Assembly: GCF_025215495.1 (NCBI RefSeq)
Contig: NZ_CP104302.1
Location: forward strand, 2,480,001 to 2,544,000
Length of the DNA: 64,000 nt
Source of the DNA: Mycolicibacterium brumae
GTDB lineage: Bacteria > Actinomycetota > Actinomycetes > Mycobacteriales > Mycobacteriaceae
Direction of reading: 5' to 3'
Position numbers and translations under genes: made by a program. Below the pieces are notes generated by a model that had not been told where the DNA came from, did no database searches, and was given only the letters and a program-made list of their open reading frames with translations. Positions 1-9,530 of the stretch are shown here, piece after piece (positions within the stretch are counted from its first letter, which is position 1; each line of letters starts with the position of its first letter).

Positions 1-243
1 GTTCAGCTCCGCCGCGGCGGCGTTGTAGGCGTCGAATTCGGCGCGCTGACTCGGGGTGAAGACGTTCGGTTTGGCGTTGTGCTCATCGATGTCCTTGAGC
101 ACCTTGTCGAAGGCCGCGGCGTGCGCGGCGCAGGTCGGCGCGTCCTCGGGCGCCGCGAGCGCCGGGCCGGCGGCGCTGGTCAGCGCCGTCGCCAGCCCGA
201 TGAGCACGGCGCCGCAGAGAGGCAGGATCGGCCGGGTGCGCAC
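1..243 (-). CDS. Secreted protein, 3' part lies outside the window
   Basis: Eighty-one codons are visible from a GTG at 243 to the window edge, so the C-terminus is missing. The N-terminus reads as a Sec signal peptide: a basic start (RTRP), a hydrophobic stretch around residues 6-25 and an ALAAP cleavage site near residue 30. The mature part contains a Cys and charged helical sequence (FDKVLKDIDEHN). I do not recognise a family. It resembles the many small exported mycobacterial proteins of unknown function. The signal peptide is well supported; function is unknown. Confidence 0.6.
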   Translation of the reverse strand, partial: MRTRPILPLCGAVLIGLATALTSAAGPALAAPEDAPTCAAHAAAFDKVLKDIDEHNAKPNVFTPSQRAEFDAYNAAAAELN

Positions 244-281
244 CGGACGAAACTACCATCGCCGCCGCAGGTGGACCCGCG

Positions 282-677
282 TCAGATTTCCCCGTCGAGA
301 TAGAGCCAGCGCCCGCCGCGCACCACGAACCGGGACCGCTCCCGCAGCACCCGGCGTTCACCGGCGTCGAGGTAGTGCGCCCGAAACTCGACGACACCGG
401 TTTGGTCCTCCGCCGCGCCGTCTACGACGTCTATGACCTCCAGGTCGGTCCACCGCACGTCCGGGTCGATGTGCGGATGTTCCGGCCGGGTCCGCGGATG
501 CCAACTGCGCCACAGGTAGTCGGCGTCGGCGACGGCGTAGGCGGCATAGCGCGACCGCATCAGCTCCTCGGCGGTCTGCGCCTGACGCTCGCCGGTGTGC
601 AGGGGCCCGCAGCAAGAGCGGTATTTCGGTCCGCGTCCGCAGGGACAGGGGTCGGCCTGCGTCGGCGGAACGCTCAT
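282..677 (-). CDS. YchJ-family (UPF0225) SEC-C zinc-binding protein
   Basis: This 131-residue protein opens with the motif DPCPCGRGPKYRSCCG (about residues 8-23), the SEC-C zinc-binding knuckle (CxCx8CC) seen at the start of YchJ. The rest (AEELMRSRYAAYAV, WHPRTRPEH, GVVEFRAHY, RERSRFVVRGGRWLYLDG) follows the YchJ NTF2-like fold. The ATG at 677 is preferred over one five codons upstream because a CAGACT -10 box sits six bases before it, the leaderless spacing used repeatedly in this window. The molecular function of the family is unknown. Confidence 0.85.
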   Translation of the reverse strand: MSVPPTQADPCPCGRGPKYRSCCGPLHTGERQAQTAEELMRSRYAAYAVADADYLWRSWHPRTRPEHPHIDPDVRWTDLEVIDVVDGAAEDQTGVVEFRAHYLDAGERRVLRERSRFVVRGGRWLYLDGEI

Positions 678-683
678 CGCCCC

Positions 684-689
684 AGTCTG
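684..689 (-). promoter_or_regulatory. -10 box of the ychJ-family gene
   Basis: CAGACT on the minus strand, six bases before the ATG at 677. It keeps the conserved A2 and T6 of mycobacterial -10 boxes and predicts a leaderless transcript. Confidence 0.45.
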
Positions 690-718
690 CACCAGGCATC
701 AACTTGACACCCGTCGAG

Positions 719-724
719 TACGGT
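719..724 (+). promoter_or_regulatory. -10 box of the DUF4334 gene
   Basis: TACGGT, six bases before the ATG at 731. It diverges from the ychJ-family promoter and predicts a leaderless transcript. Confidence 0.5.
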
Positions 725-730
725 GAGGTG

Positions 731-1285
731 ATGCGGCTCAGCGATGTTCTGCCCGATGCTCCGACCAGCTTCGACGCCGCGTGCGCGCTGTTCGACGCGG
801 CCCCGGCCGTGGACGCCGAGGCGATGATCGGAGTGTGGCGCGGCGTGGAACTGCCGACCGGGCATCCGATGGACGGCAACCTGGAGCGCAGCGGTTGGTG
901 GGGTAAGCAGTTCGTCGACGCCGAGACCGTGCACCCGCTGCTGTTCCCCACCGCCGACGGCGCGGCGCTATGGCCGATGAACCCGGTGCTGGCGTTCACC
1001 GGGCTGCGCGCGAGCAAACTGCCCGGGCTGAACACGATGCCGGTGGCCCGCAGCATCACCGCCATGCGCCCGGCGCTGGCCGCCCGCGGCCCCAAGGCCC
1101 GGCTGCGCACCACCCAATACCGCGGCGTGGACACCGCCACCATGGTCTACGACCAGTTGCCGATCAACGACGTGTTCCGCGGCATCGACGGGAACACCGT
1201 CCTCGGCGCGATGGATATGCGCGACTCGCCGCGGCCATACTTTTTCGTGTTGCGCCGCGACGACTCGCTGCCGGTACGGGTCTAA
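731..1285 (+). CDS. DUF4334 / GXWXG domain protein
   Basis: A 184-residue soluble protein. It carries the GXWXG signature near residue 33 ([17 protein letters not shown]), followed by the DUF4334 region ([24 protein letters not shown], split here as TTQYRGV and [11 protein letters not shown], and [17 protein letters not shown]). The ATG at 731 is chosen over an in-frame ATG at 704 because a TACGGT -10 box lies six bases upstream. Its stop overlaps the stop of the convergent beta-lactamase gene. The biochemical function of the family is not known. Confidence 0.8.
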   Translation: MRLSDVLPDAPTSFDAACALFDAAPAVDAEAMIGVWRGVELPTGHPMDGNLERSGWWGKQFVDAETVHPLLFPTADGAALWPMNPVLAFTGLRASKLPGLNTMPVARSITAMRPALAARGPKARLRTTQYRGVDTATMVYDQLPINDVFRGIDGNTVLGAMDMRDSPRPYFFVLRRDDSLPVRV

Positions 1286-2151
1286 ATCAGTTGCGGCACA
1301 AGCTGGCCGGTGACCTCACCGACCAGCGGACGGAATCCCTCGGCCTTCGGGTCGGCGCCCGCGGAGCGGATCAGAATGGCCAGCAGCAGCCGCTCGCCGG
1401 CCGGTCCGAACGCGATGCCGACGTCGTTGGTGCTGCCATAGTCCCCGCTGCCGGTCTTGTCCGCGCTGGCCCAGCCCGCCGGCAGACCCGCCCGCATCGA
1501 GGACGTCTGGTTGGCGCGCATCCAGTCCTCCAGCAGGCGGCGGCGCTGCACGCTGAGCACCTCGCCGGTGAGCAGTTCGCGGAATCCGCCGGCCAGCGCC
1601 CGCGGGCTCGAGGTGTCTCGCGGGTCACCCGGCGCCGCCGCGTTCAGATCGGTCTCCCAGCGGTCCAGCCGGCTGCGCTCATCGCCGATACTGCGCGCGA
1701 ACGCGGTGATTCCCGCCGGCCCGTCGACGCGGGCCAGCAGCAGGTTCGCCGCGGCGTTGTCGCTGACCTGCAGGATCGCCTGGCACAGCTCGGCGACCGT
1801 CATGAAATCGCCGGAATGCAGCTTGGTCACCGGCGAGTTCATGATGATCGACCGGGAATCGACAAAAATCCGTTGCTCCAGGGTCAATTGGCCGCGCTCG
1901 ACGAGCTGCAGCACGCGCCCGGCCAGGTAGGCCTTGAAGGTCGAGCACATGGCGAACGATTCGTCGGCGCGTTCCTCGATCACTCGGCCCGAGTCGAGAT
2001 TCGCGGCGTAGACGCCGATCAGCGCGTTGTGCCGCGCCTCCAGTTCGGCGAATCGGCCGGCGGGCGCCGCCCGGCCGACCGCCGGGAATGCCACCGCGGC
2101 GCCGATCGCCAGCGAACCGATCAACGCCGCGCGCCGTGAGACCTCACCCAC
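1282..2151 (-). CDS. Class A beta-lactamase, Tat-exported
   Basis: Hydrolyses beta-lactams outside the membrane by a serine acyl-enzyme. The 289-residue sequence has the full catalytic set: S70-T-F-K73, S130-D-N132, E166 in RWETDLN, and K232-T-G. The N-terminus [18 protein letters not shown] is a twin-arginine signal with cleavage after GRAA. It is the likely counterpart of mycobacterial BlaC/BlaS. M. tuberculosis BlaC has SDG at the second motif; here it is the more usual SDN. The GTG start at 2151 overlaps the end of the upstream VOC gene by 8 bp, which suggests coupled translation. Confidence 0.9.
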   Translation of the reverse strand: MGEVSRRAALIGSLAIGAAVAFPAVGRAAPAGRFAELEARHNALIGVYAANLDSGRVIEERADESFAMCSTFKAYLAGRVLQLVERGQLTLEQRIFVDSRSIIMNSPVTKLHSGDFMTVAELCQAILQVSDNAAANLLLARVDGPAGITAFARSIGDERSRLDRWETDLNAAAPGDPRDTSSPRALAGGFRELLTGEVLSVQRRRLLEDWMRANQTSSMRAGLPAGWASADKTGSGDYGSTNDVGIAFGPAGERLLLAILIRSAGADPKAEGFRPLVGEVTGQLVPQLI

Positions 2152-2944
2152 CGGACTTCGCCGCCGGCGGGTGGCCCAGGCAGATCACCGCGCCGAGTGG
2201 GTCCCTGATCACCGCCAAGGTCCCCCACGGAGTGTCCTCACCCGGCATCAGCACCGACCCGCCCAACTCGGCGGCTCGCGCGACGGAGGCTGAGACGTCG
2301 TCGACGGTGATGTAGACCTGCCAGAACGACGGCACCCCGTCCGGGTGCAGGCCCGCGGCGTCCATGATTCCGGCGTAGCCGCGGTCCCCGAAGTTCAGCG
2401 TGCAGTAGCGGCCCGGTCCACCTCCCCCGCCGGAGGTGTCCAGCTCCTCCAGCCGCGCGCCGGTCACCTGCTGGTAGAAGCTCTGCGAGGTGGCGTAGTC
2501 CTGACTGTGACACTCGAACCAGTAGGGCGTGCCGTGCACGCCCCACTCGGTGAAGCCGGGATGCGTGCCAGGCTGCCAGAACCCGATCACCGCGCCGGCC
2601 GGGTCGGTGGCCACCAGCATGGAGCCGAACTCGACGACGGCCATCGGCGGCACCAGGATCGAACCGCCGGCGGCCTGCACGGCCCGGGCGGTGGCTTCGG
2701 CGTCGTCGGTGCGCAGGTAGACCGACCAGATGTCGGTGGGCCCATCGGCCATAGCGGGCACCATGCCGGCGATCCGCTCGCCGCCCAGGGTGAAGTTCTG
2801 ATAGCCGCCCAGATCGGGTCGGCGCGGGCCTTCCAATTCCCAGCCGAACATGCCGCGGTAGAAGGGCGCGGCGCTGTCCGGATCGCTGCTGACCAGGTCA
2901 AGCCAGATGGGCGCGCCGACGGGCGCCTGGTATTGCGTCATCAC
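2144..2944 (-). CDS. Two-domain VOC (glyoxalase-like) protein, Cfp30B-like
   Basis: Two tandem vicinal-oxygen-chelate modules make up its 266 residues. The first runs to about residue 122 ([24 protein letters not shown] ..., seen here as WLDLVSSDP and FYRGMFGWE, ending [14 protein letters not shown]). The second spans about 140-258 ([21 protein letters not shown], seen as FYQQVTGA, ending [13 protein letters not shown]). The arrangement matches M. tuberculosis Rv0577 (Cfp30B). Several typical metal-ligand positions are not acidic or His, so a lyase activity should not be assumed. It is followed by the beta-lactamase gene with an 8-bp overlap. Confidence 0.8.
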   Translation of the reverse strand: MMTQYQAPVGAPIWLDLVSSDPDSAAPFYRGMFGWELEGPRRPDLGGYQNFTLGGERIAGMVPAMADGPTDIWSVYLRTDDAEATARAVQAAGGSILVPPMAVVEFGSMLVATDPAGAVIGFWQPGTHPGFTEWGVHGTPYWFECHSQDYATSQSFYQQVTGARLEELDTSGGGGGPGRYCTLNFGDRGYAGIMDAAGLHPDGVPSFWQVYITVDDVSASVARAAELGGSVLMPGEDTPWGTLAVIRDPLGAVICLGHPPAAKSGG

Positions 2945-3028
2945 GATGTCCTCGGTGTCGTGTCCCCGACCCGGGATCCAACGCTACCCGCGAACGCCGA
3001 GATGTCCAGCACCTCAGCGTCAACGCAC

Positions 3029-4405
3029 TCAGCTCAGCGACGAAAACTGTTTCGGCAGTTTCTTTTTCGAGGTGTAATCGCCCAGCACCGCGGCGCCGTA
3101 GCGGCCGTTCAGCAGTTTGTGGGCCACCGCGTTGACCTCGTCCAAGGTGACCGCGTCGATGCTGTCCAGCGCGGACGCGAGGCTGCGGTGCTCGCCGTAG
3201 TGCAGTTCGTTGCGGCCGATGCGGTGCATCCGGGAAGCGGAATCCTCCAGCCCCAGCACCATCGCGCCGCGCAGCGAACCCTTGGCGATCCGGCATTCGG
3301 ACTCGGTGATGCCGTCGCGAGCCACTTCGGCCAGCACCTCGGTGGCCACCTTGGCGACCTCGTCGAAGCGTTCCGGCAGGCAGCCCGCGTACACCGACAG
3401 CGCGCCGGAATCGGCGAAGGTGTCCACCGAGGAGTACACCGAGTACGCCAGCCCGCGGGTCTCCCGGATCTGTTGGAACAGCCGGGAACTCAATCCCCCG
3501 CCGAGCGCGCCGTTCAGCACGGCCAGCGCCCAGCGGTGCTTCCAGTGCCGGCCCGGCGCGCGCACACCCAGCAGCATGTGGGTCTGTTCGGCGTCGCGGG
3601 TGATCAGCCGAAGCTCCGGCTCGCCGGGAATCCGACCGCCGCCGGTGCGCGGTTTGACCGGGTCGCACGAACCACCCAGTCGCGGTCCGAAGTACTCCCG
3701 CACCAGCGCCAGCACCTCGTCGTGGTCGACGTTGCCGGCCACCGCGACGACCATCCGCTCCGGGGTGTACCGGCGAATGTGGAAGGAGTGCAACTGGTTT
3801 CGGGTCATCGCAGTCACCGACTCGACGCTGCCGATGACCGGTCGGCCGACCGGGTGATCGCCGAACATCGCGGTCAGGAACTCGTCCCCGAGGCTGTCCT
3901 CGGGATCGTCGTCGCGCATGGCGATCTCTTCGAGCACCACGTCGCGTTCGACCTCGACGTCGGCGGCGGCGCAGCGGCCACGCAGCACCACATCGGACAC
4001 CAGGTCCAGGCCCAGGGCCAGGTCGGTGTCCAGCACGTGGGCGTAGTAGCAGGTGTGCTCGCGGGCGGTGAACGCGTTCAGCTCACCGCCGACGGCGTCG
4101 ACGGCCTGCGCGATTTCCACCGCGCTGCGCGTCGGCGTCGACTTGAACAGCAGATGTTCCAGGAAGTGCGCGGCGCCGGCCACCGGCCGGCCCTCATCGC
4201 GGGAGCCGACGCCGACCCAGACGCCGACCGACGCCGAGCGCACGCCCGGCACCGTTTCGGTCACCACACGCAGACCGCTGGGCAGCGTGGTGCGCCGAAC
4301 CAGGGACTGCTCCCTGGATTCGGCGCCACCGCGCGCCTGCGGGCGCAAGCGCGGCGCCTCGTTACGCGTCGGCGGGTGCTGCATCGGCCGGGGCTGCGTC
4401 CTCAT
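3029..4405 (-). CDS. pepR: M16 zinc metalloprotease PepR
   Basis: A pitrilysin-family peptidase of about 458 residues. The inverted zinc motif is H80-F-L-E83-H84, followed by the distal ligand region [20 protein letters not shown]; the C-terminal half is the non-catalytic M16 repeat ([21 protein letters not shown]). Sequence and position right after gpsI match M. tuberculosis Rv2782c. Its start overlaps the end of pnp by 44 bp if the ATG at 4405 is used, or 23 bp with the ATG at 4384; the start is not certain. Confidence 0.9.
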   Translation of the reverse strand: MRTQPRPMQHPPTRNEAPRLRPQARGGAESREQSLVRRTTLPSGLRVVTETVPGVRSASVGVWVGVGSRDEGRPVAGAAHFLEHLLFKSTPTRSAVEIAQAVDAVGGELNAFTAREHTCYYAHVLDTDLALGLDLVSDVVLRGRCAAADVEVERDVVLEEIAMRDDDPEDSLGDEFLTAMFGDHPVGRPVIGSVESVTAMTRNQLHSFHIRRYTPERMVVAVAGNVDHDEVLALVREYFGPRLGGSCDPVKPRTGGGRIPGEPELRLITRDAEQTHMLLGVRAPGRHWKHRWALAVLNGALGGGLSSRLFQQIRETRGLAYSVYSSVDTFADSGALSVYAGCLPERFDEVAKVATEVLAEVARDGITESECRIAKGSLRGAMVLGLEDSASRMHRIGRNELHYGEHRSLASALDSIDAVTLDEVNAVAHKLLNGRYGAAVLGDYTSKKKLPKQFSSLS

Positions 4406-6578
4406 CCACCAGGATCAGCGAGATCTTGCCGCGGTTGTCGATATCGGCGATCTCGACCCGCAGCTTGTCGCCCACCTTGGCGACGTCCTCGACCTTGGCG
4501 ATCCGCTTGCCGCGGCCCAGCTTCGAGATGTGCACCAGGCCGTCGCGGCCGGGCAGCAGCGAGACGAACGCGCCGAAGTCGGTGGTCTTGACCACGGTGC
4601 CGAGGAACCGCTCGCCGACCTTGGGCAGCTGCGGGTTGGCGATCGCGTTGATCTTGTCGATCGCGGCCTGCGCCGACGGGCCGTCGGCGGCGCCGACGAA
4701 CACGGTGCCGTCGTCCTCGATGGAGATCTGCGCGCCGGTCTCCTCGGTGATCGAGTTGATCATCTTGCCCTTGGGCCCGATCACCTCGCCGATCTTGTCG
4801 ACCGGCACCTTGATGGTGGTGATGCGCGGCGCGTACGGGCTCATCTCGTCCGGGGCGTCGATGGCCTCGGCCATCACGTCCAGGATGGTCAGCCGGGCGT
4901 CCTTGGCCTGCGACAGCGCGCCGGCCAGCACCTGCGACGGGATGCCGTCGAGCTTGGTGTCCAGCTGCAGGGCGGTGACGAAGTCCTTGGTGCCGGCGAC
5001 CTTGAAGTCCATGTCGCCGAAGGCGTCCTCGGCGCCGAGGATGTCGGTCAGCGCGACGTAGCGGGTCTCCCCGTCGACCTCGTCGGACACCAGGCCCATG
5101 GCGATGCCGGCCACCGGGGCCTTCAGCGGCACACCGGCGTTCAGCATCGACAGGGTCGAGGCGCACACCGAGCCCATCGAGGTAGAGCCGTTGGAGCCCA
5201 GCGCCTCCGACACCTGGCGGATGGCGTACGGGAACTCCTCGACGCTCGGCAGCACCGGCATCAGGGCCCGCTCGGCCAGCGCGCCGTGGCCGATCTCGCG
5301 ACGCTTGGGCGAGCCGACGCGGCCGGTCTCACCGGTGGAGAACGGCGGGAAGTTGTAGTGGTGCATGTAGCGCTTGGAGGTCTCCGGGCCGAGCGAGTCG
5401 ATCTGCTGGGCCATCTTGACCATATCGAGGGTGGTGACGCCCAGGATCTGGGTCTCGCCGCGCTCGAACAGCGCGCTGCCGTGCGCCCGCGGGATGATGG
5501 CGACCTCGGCCGACAGCGCGCGGATGTCGGTGACGCCGCGGCCGTCGATGCGGAAGTGGTCGGTCAGGATGCGCTGGCGGACCAGCTTCTTGGTCAGCGA
5601 CCGGAACGCGGCGCCGAGTTCCTTCTCGCGGCCCTCGAAGGATTCGCCGAGCTGGGCCAGCACGTCGGCCTTGATCTCGTCGGTGCGGGCCTCGCGGGCG
5701 GCCTTGTCGCCGATGCTCATGGCCTCCGACAGGGCGTCAGTGGCCACGCCTGCGACGGCGTCGAAGGCGTCGGGGGCGTAGTCCGGGAACAGCGGGAACT
5801 CCGCGGTCTCCTTGCCGGCGGCCTCGGCCAGACCGGCCTGGGCCTCACACAGCACCTTGATGAACGGCTTGGCGGCCTCCAGGCCCTCGGCGACGACAGT
5901 CTCGGTCGGTGCGGTGGCCCCACCGGCGATCAGCTCGATGACGTTGTCGGTGGCCTCGGCCTCGACCATCATGATCGCGACGTCATCACCCACGACGCGA
6001 CCGGCGACGACCATGTCGAACACGGCGCCCTCGAGCTGCTCGACGGTCGGGAACGCGACCCACTGGTCACCGATCAGCGCGACGCGCACGCCGCCGACCG
6101 GGCCGGAGAACGGCAGGCCGGAGAGCTGAGTGGACGCCGAGGCGGCGTTGATGGCCAGCACGTCGTAGAGGTCGTTGGGATCCAGGCTCTGGACGGTGAC
6201 GACGACCTGGATCTCGTTGCGCAGGCCGGAGACGAACGACGGGCGCAGCGGCCGGTCGATCAGGCGGCAGGTCAGGATGGCGTCGGTGGACGGCCGGCCC
6301 TCGCGGCGGAAGAACGAGCCCGGGATGCGCCCGGCGGCGTACATCCGCTCCTCGACGTCGACGGTCAGCGGGAAGAAGTCGAAATGTTCCTTGGGCTGCT
6401 TGCTGGCCGTGGTGGCGGAGAGCAGCATGGTCTCGTCGTCGAGGTAGGCGACGACGGAACCGGCGGCCTGGCGGGCCAGCCGGCCGGTCTCGAAACGAAT
6501 GGTGCGGGCGCCGAAGCTCCCGTTGTCGATGACGGCGGTGGATTCGAAAACGCCTTCGTCGATTTGTGCGACAGACAT
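4362..6578 (-). CDS. pnp: Polyribonucleotide nucleotidyltransferase (PNPase)
   Basis: Degrades RNA 3'-5' by phosphorolysis and can add tails; called GpsI in M. tuberculosis. The 738 residues hold two RNase PH domains, a KH domain ([17 protein letters not shown]) and a C-terminal S1 domain ([21 protein letters not shown]). The ATG at 6578 ([13 protein letters not shown]) is chosen because AGAGAGG lies upstream and the conserved N-terminus begins here. The frame stays open upstream but that part has no homology. The rpsO-pnp-pepR order is the conserved mycobacterial one. Confidence 0.95.
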   Translation of the reverse strand: MSVAQIDEGVFESTAVIDNGSFGARTIRFETGRLARQAAGSVVAYLDDETMLLSATTASKQPKEHFDFFPLTVDVEERMYAAGRIPGSFFRREGRPSTDAILTCRLIDRPLRPSFVSGLRNEIQVVVTVQSLDPNDLYDVLAINAASASTQLSGLPFSGPVGGVRVALIGDQWVAFPTVEQLEGAVFDMVVAGRVVGDDVAIMMVEAEATDNVIELIAGGATAPTETVVAEGLEAAKPFIKVLCEAQAGLAEAAGKETAEFPLFPDYAPDAFDAVAGVATDALSEAMSIGDKAAREARTDEIKADVLAQLGESFEGREKELGAAFRSLTKKLVRQRILTDHFRIDGRGVTDIRALSAEVAIIPRAHGSALFERGETQILGVTTLDMVKMAQQIDSLGPETSKRYMHHYNFPPFSTGETGRVGSPKRREIGHGALAERALMPVLPSVEEFPYAIRQVSEALGSNGSTSMGSVCASTLSMLNAGVPLKAPVAGIAMGLVSDEVDGETRYVALTDILGAEDAFGDMDFKVAGTKDFVTALQLDTKLDGIPSQVLAGALSQAKDARLTILDVMAEAIDAPDEMSPYAPRITTIKVPVDKIGEVIGPKGKMINSITEETGAQISIEDDGTVFVGAADGPSAQAAIDKINAIANPQLPKVGERFLGTVVKTTDFGAFVSLLPGRDGLVHISKLGRGKRIAKVEDVAKVGDKLRVEIADIDNRGKISLILVDEDAAPADAAPADA

Positions 6579-6903
6579 GAAAAGTCCGCAGCCCTCTCTG
6601 TTCACCTGGGCGCACGACGGCGCGCCAGACGGTTTTTTCGCGTTGTCACGCTGGAGGACAGTCCGGGAAGCGGCTGCGGCCGTCGATCGAAGCGGCCGGA
6701 TCTGTGCAGATCCGGCAGCCACTACCGAAGACCGGCCCACAACTCGGGACTGGCACTGGCATGACCCGCCGGAACGGTCGCGCGGATGTGCGCGAACCGC
6801 ACCAGGATGTGAGCAGCCCTGCGGGCTGCAAACAGCTTCACTGTACACCGGGGCGCCCCCAACGCCGCGTCCGCGACGCCGGGGCGACCCTCGATGTGCC
6901 GGG
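6579..6903 (-). other. rpsO-pnp intergenic leader, no gene
   Basis: No credible gene lies in these 325 bases. Two perfect inverted repeats are present: CCGGATCT/AGATCCGG with a 4-base loop (6696-6715) and GCAGCCC/GGGCTGC with a 3-base loop (6813-6829). Neither is followed by a T run on the minus strand. They may be processing or pnp autoregulation structures, as found between rpsO and pnp in other bacteria; that role is inference. Confidence 0.5.
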
Positions 6904-7173
6904 TCAGCGACGCAGGCCGAGGCGCTCGATCAGCGAGCGGTAGCGCGCGACGTCGACCTGGGCCACGTACTTGAGCAGCCGGCGACGACGGCCGACCAGC
7001 AGCAGCAGGCCGCGGCGGCTGTGGTGATCGTGCTTGTGGGTCTTGAGGTGCTCGGTGAGATCCGAAATCCGCTTGGTCAGCAGCGCGACCTGAGCCTCCG
7101 GCGAACCGGTGTCGGTCTCGTGCAGGCCGTAAGAGGCCAGGATTTCCTTCTTCTGCTCGGCAGAAAGCGCCAC
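6904..7173 (-). CDS. rpsO: 30S ribosomal protein S15
   Basis: Full-length 89-residue S15, which binds 16S rRNA in the small-subunit platform. Characteristic runs include [38 protein letters not shown] and [14 protein letters not shown] start at 7173 with GGAG eight bases upstream. A 15-base palindrome (GCTAGCCAGGCTAGC, 7266-7280) lies between it and ribF. Confidence 0.97.
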   Translation of the reverse strand: MALSAEQKKEILASYGLHETDTGSPEAQVALLTKRISDLTEHLKTHKHDHHSRRGLLLLVGRRRRLLKYVAQVDVARYRSLIERLGLRR

Positions 7174-7299
7174 GAATTCACTCCATCTATCGGTCCGCGG
7201 GATTTAGGAAGCCCCCGTGCGGGGACCGGCGGCGCCACCGCGAACTGCAGCAACCGCCGGATTCAGCTAGCCAGGCTAGCAGCGGAGCGCCCGGCGGCC

Positions 7300-8286
7300 C
7301 TAATCGCTGGGATCAGACACCGCCAGAATCTGCCGGGTCTTCGCGACGTCGCGGTCGATTTCGGCGATCAGCGCCTCGACGGAGTCGAAATGCTCCTGGC
7401 CGCGGATGCGGGCGACGAAGTCGACGGCCACGTGCTGGCCGTACAGGTTGGCGCTGGCGTCGAGCACAAACGCCTCCACCGTCCGGGTGCGGCCGAAGAA
7501 CGTCGGGTTGGTGCCCACCGACAGCGCGGCCTGATACCGCTCGCCGGGAACCACCGAGTCCACCGTCGGCCCGCGTCCCAGCACCGTGAACCACGCCGCG
7601 TACACCCCGTCGGCCGGGATCGCCGAGTACATCGGCGGGGCGATATTTGCGGTCGGGAACCCCAGGTGTCGACCGCGGCCCTCACCGCGGACCACCACGC
7701 CTTCGACGCGGTGCGGGCGGCCCAGGGCCTCGGCCGCGGCAACCACGTCGCCGGCGTCCACGCAGGACCGGATATAGGTCGAGGAGAACGTCACCGTCTG
7801 GCTCGGCAGGTCCTCGGTGACCAGCGAGATCGACTGCACCGAGAAGCCCAGCCGGTCCCCGGCCGCGCGCAACATCTCGACATTGCCCGCAGCCTTGCGG
7901 CCGAAGGTGAAGTTCTTGCCCACCAGCACATCGACCACATGCAGACGCTCCACCAGCAATTCGTGGATGTAGCGGTCCGGGGTGAGCTTCATGAAGTCCG
8001 CGGTGAACGGCATCACCAGGAAGACGTCGACGCCGAGTTCCTCGACGAGTTCGGCGCGCCGGGTCAGCGTGGTGAGCTGCGCCGGGTGGCTGCCCGGGAA
8101 CACCACTTCCATCGGATGCGGGTCGAAGGTCATCAGCACCGTGGGCACGCCGAGGTCCCGGCCGGCCTGCACCGCGCGGGAAATCAGTTCCGCGTGTCCA
8201 CGGTGCACACCGTCGAAAACGCCGATGGTGAGCACACACCTGCCCCAGTCGCTGGGGATGTCATCCTGGCCGCGCCATCGCTGCAC
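7300..8286 (-). CDS. ribF: Bifunctional riboflavin kinase / FMN adenylyltransferase
   Basis: Converts riboflavin to FMN and then FAD. The N-terminal nucleotidyltransferase domain has GVFDGVHRGH (residues 22-31) and TFDPHPMEV; the C-terminal riboflavin kinase domain has GRGRHLGFPTANI and GTNPTFFG. The length of 328 residues is normal. The GTG start at 8286 has a TAGGCT -10 box seven bases upstream, so the message is probably leaderless. It diverges from sirR, as in M. tuberculosis (Rv2786c-Rv2788). Confidence 0.95.
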   Translation of the reverse strand: MQRWRGQDDIPSDWGRCVLTIGVFDGVHRGHAELISRAVQAGRDLGVPTVLMTFDPHPMEVVFPGSHPAQLTTLTRRAELVEELGVDVFLVMPFTADFMKLTPDRYIHELLVERLHVVDVLVGKNFTFGRKAAGNVEMLRAAGDRLGFSVQSISLVTEDLPSQTVTFSSTYIRSCVDAGDVVAAAEALGRPHRVEGVVVRGEGRGRHLGFPTANIAPPMYSAIPADGVYAAWFTVLGRGPTVDSVVPGERYQAALSVGTNPTFFGRTRTVEAFVLDASANLYGQHVAVDFVARIRGQEHFDSVEALIAEIDRDVAKTRQILAVSDPSD

Positions 8287-8293
8287 GGGCCCA

Positions 8294-8299
8294 AGCCTA
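8294..8299 (-). promoter_or_regulatory. -10 box of ribF
   Basis: TAGGCT on the minus strand, seven bases before the GTG of ribF; leaderless spacing. Confidence 0.5.
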
Positions 8300-8325
8300 C
8301 GACGGCACGTCAGCGCGCGAGTGCC

Positions 8326-8331
8326 TAGACT
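8326..8331 (+). promoter_or_regulatory. -10 box of sirR
   Basis: TAGACT, seven bases before the GTG of sirR. The ribF and sirR boxes are only about 27 bases apart, back to back. Confidence 0.5.
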
Positions 8332-8338
8332 GCCCCAT

Positions 8339-9025
8339 GTGACTCCCAGTGGCGGCGCCGGCGATCTGACCTCGGCCGCCCAGGACTATCTGAAAACCAT
8401 CTGGACGGCCCAGGAGTGGTCGTCGGACAAGGTCAGCACCAAGATGCTGGCCGAGAAGCTGTCGGTTTCGGCCAGCACCGTCTCCGAGGCCATCCGGCGG
8501 CTCGCCGATCAGGGCCTGGTCGACCACGAGAAGTACGGCGCGGTGACGCTGACCGACGCCGGGCGCTCGGTCGCGCTGGCGATGGTGCGCAGGCACCGGC
8601 TGCTGGAGACGTTCCTGGTCAACGAACTCGGCTACGGCTGGGACGAGGTGCACGACGAGGCGGAGATCCTGGAGCACGCGGTCAGCGACCAGATGCTGGA
8701 TCGCATCGACGCCAAGCTCGGCCACCCGACCCGGGACCCGCACGGGGACCCGATCCCCGCGGTCGACGGCCAGGTGCCCACTCCCCCGGCCCGGCGGCTC
8801 TCGGACTGCCAATCCGGCGACGAGGCCACGGTGGCCCGGATCTCCGACGCCGACCCGGAGATGCTGCGTTATTTCGACGACGTCGGCATCACCTTGGACG
8901 CCCCGCTGCGGGTGCTGGCCCGACGGGATTTCGCCGGGTTGATCTCGGTGGCCGTGCAGTCCGGTCCGCGCGAGACGTCCGTCGACCTGGGCAGCCCCGC
9001 GGCGGCCGCCATCTGGGTGGTCTAG
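8339..9025 (+). CDS. sirR: DtxR/MntR-family metalloregulator SirR
   Basis: Metal-dependent repressor of 228 residues. It has an N-terminal winged helix (TKMLAEKLSVSASTVSEAI, LVDHEKYGAVTLTDAG), a metal-binding and dimerisation domain (RHRLLETFLVNELGY, DEVHDEAEILEHAVS) and a C-terminal FeoA/SH3-like domain (LDAPLRVLARRDFAGLISV). Sequence and neighbours match M. tuberculosis Rv2788. The GTG at 8339 is chosen because it gives the same length as the M. tuberculosis protein and sits at leaderless spacing from a TAGACT box. Whether it senses Mn or Fe cannot be told from sequence. Confidence 0.92.
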   Translation: MTPSGGAGDLTSAAQDYLKTIWTAQEWSSDKVSTKMLAEKLSVSASTVSEAIRRLADQGLVDHEKYGAVTLTDAGRSVALAMVRRHRLLETFLVNELGYGWDEVHDEAEILEHAVSDQMLDRIDAKLGHPTRDPHGDPIPAVDGQVPTPPARRLSDCQSGDEATVARISDADPEMLRYFDDVGITLDAPLRVLARRDFAGLISVAVQSGPRETSVDLGSPAAAAIWVV

Positions 9026-9032
9026 AACTCGT

Positions 9033-9449
9033 TCAGACCAGTTCGTCGTCGGCGTCCCCGGCGTACACGCCGAGCAGGTCGCGCGCCGAGACGATCCCGG
9101 CCAGTTCGCCGTCGCGCTCCACCAGGATGTGCCGGATGTAGCGGTCGGTCATCACGTTGGCGACCTTGGCGACCGAGTCGATGTGCTCACACCACACCAG
9201 CTTGGTGGTCGCGATATCGGCGGCCTTGACGGCGGCCGGGTCGTCGCCGGCGGCCACCACGCGGACCACGTCGCGCTCGCTGAGCACCGCGGCGGGGCGG
9301 GCGTCGTCACCGACGACGACCACGCCGACCCCGTTGTCCACCAGCGCCTTGGCCACGCCGGCGACGGTGGCCTCGGCCGGTACCCGGACCACGGAATCGC
9401 CGATCAGGTCTGCGACGAGGATTGAGCCTGCTGCGGGAATGCCAGTCAT
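9033..9449 (-). CDS. CBS-domain protein
   Basis: A 138-residue protein made of a single Bateman pair of CBS motifs. The first runs about 11-70 (VADLIGDSVVRVPAEATV, ALVDNGVGVVVVGDD, AVLSERDVV), the second about 78-132 (LVWCEHIDSVAKVANVM, HILVERDGELAGIVSARDL). Such proteins usually sense adenosine nucleotides, but no ligand is predictable. It ends 7 bp from the convergent sirR stop. A CAGACT box six bases before the ATG suggests its own leaderless promoter. Confidence 0.85.
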   Translation of the reverse strand: MTGIPAAGSILVADLIGDSVVRVPAEATVAGVAKALVDNGVGVVVVGDDARPAAVLSERDVVRVVAAGDDPAAVKAADIATTKLVWCEHIDSVAKVANVMTDRYIRHILVERDGELAGIVSARDLLGVYAGDADDELV

Positions 9450-9530
9450 GCCACCAGTCTGGCGCCGGCCCCCGAGCCCGCCCAGGGACCTCGGTCCTCA
9501 ATGTCGGGCCCTATGGCGCGGCGCGTCGGC

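Noticed and set aside
703..708. TTGACA as a -35 box for the DUF4334 gene
   Set aside because: It lies only about 10 bases from the TACGGT -10 box, too close for a functional pair.
2345..4591. A 748-codon open frame on the plus strand opposite the VOC and pepR genes
   Set aside because: The minus strand here encodes two well-conserved proteins. The plus frame is Arg/Gly/Ala/His-rich without any family motif, a typical antisense shadow in high-GC DNA.
4053..6764. A 903-codon plus-strand frame opposite pnp
   Set aside because: It is the mirror of PNPase codons, with compositionally biased sequence and no domain. The same reasoning removes the long frames opposite infB, lepA and the RecQ-like gene.
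6696..6829. Intrinsic terminators between rpsO and pnp
   Set aside because: Both perfect hairpins lack a following T run on either strand, so they are kept only as structures of unknown role.
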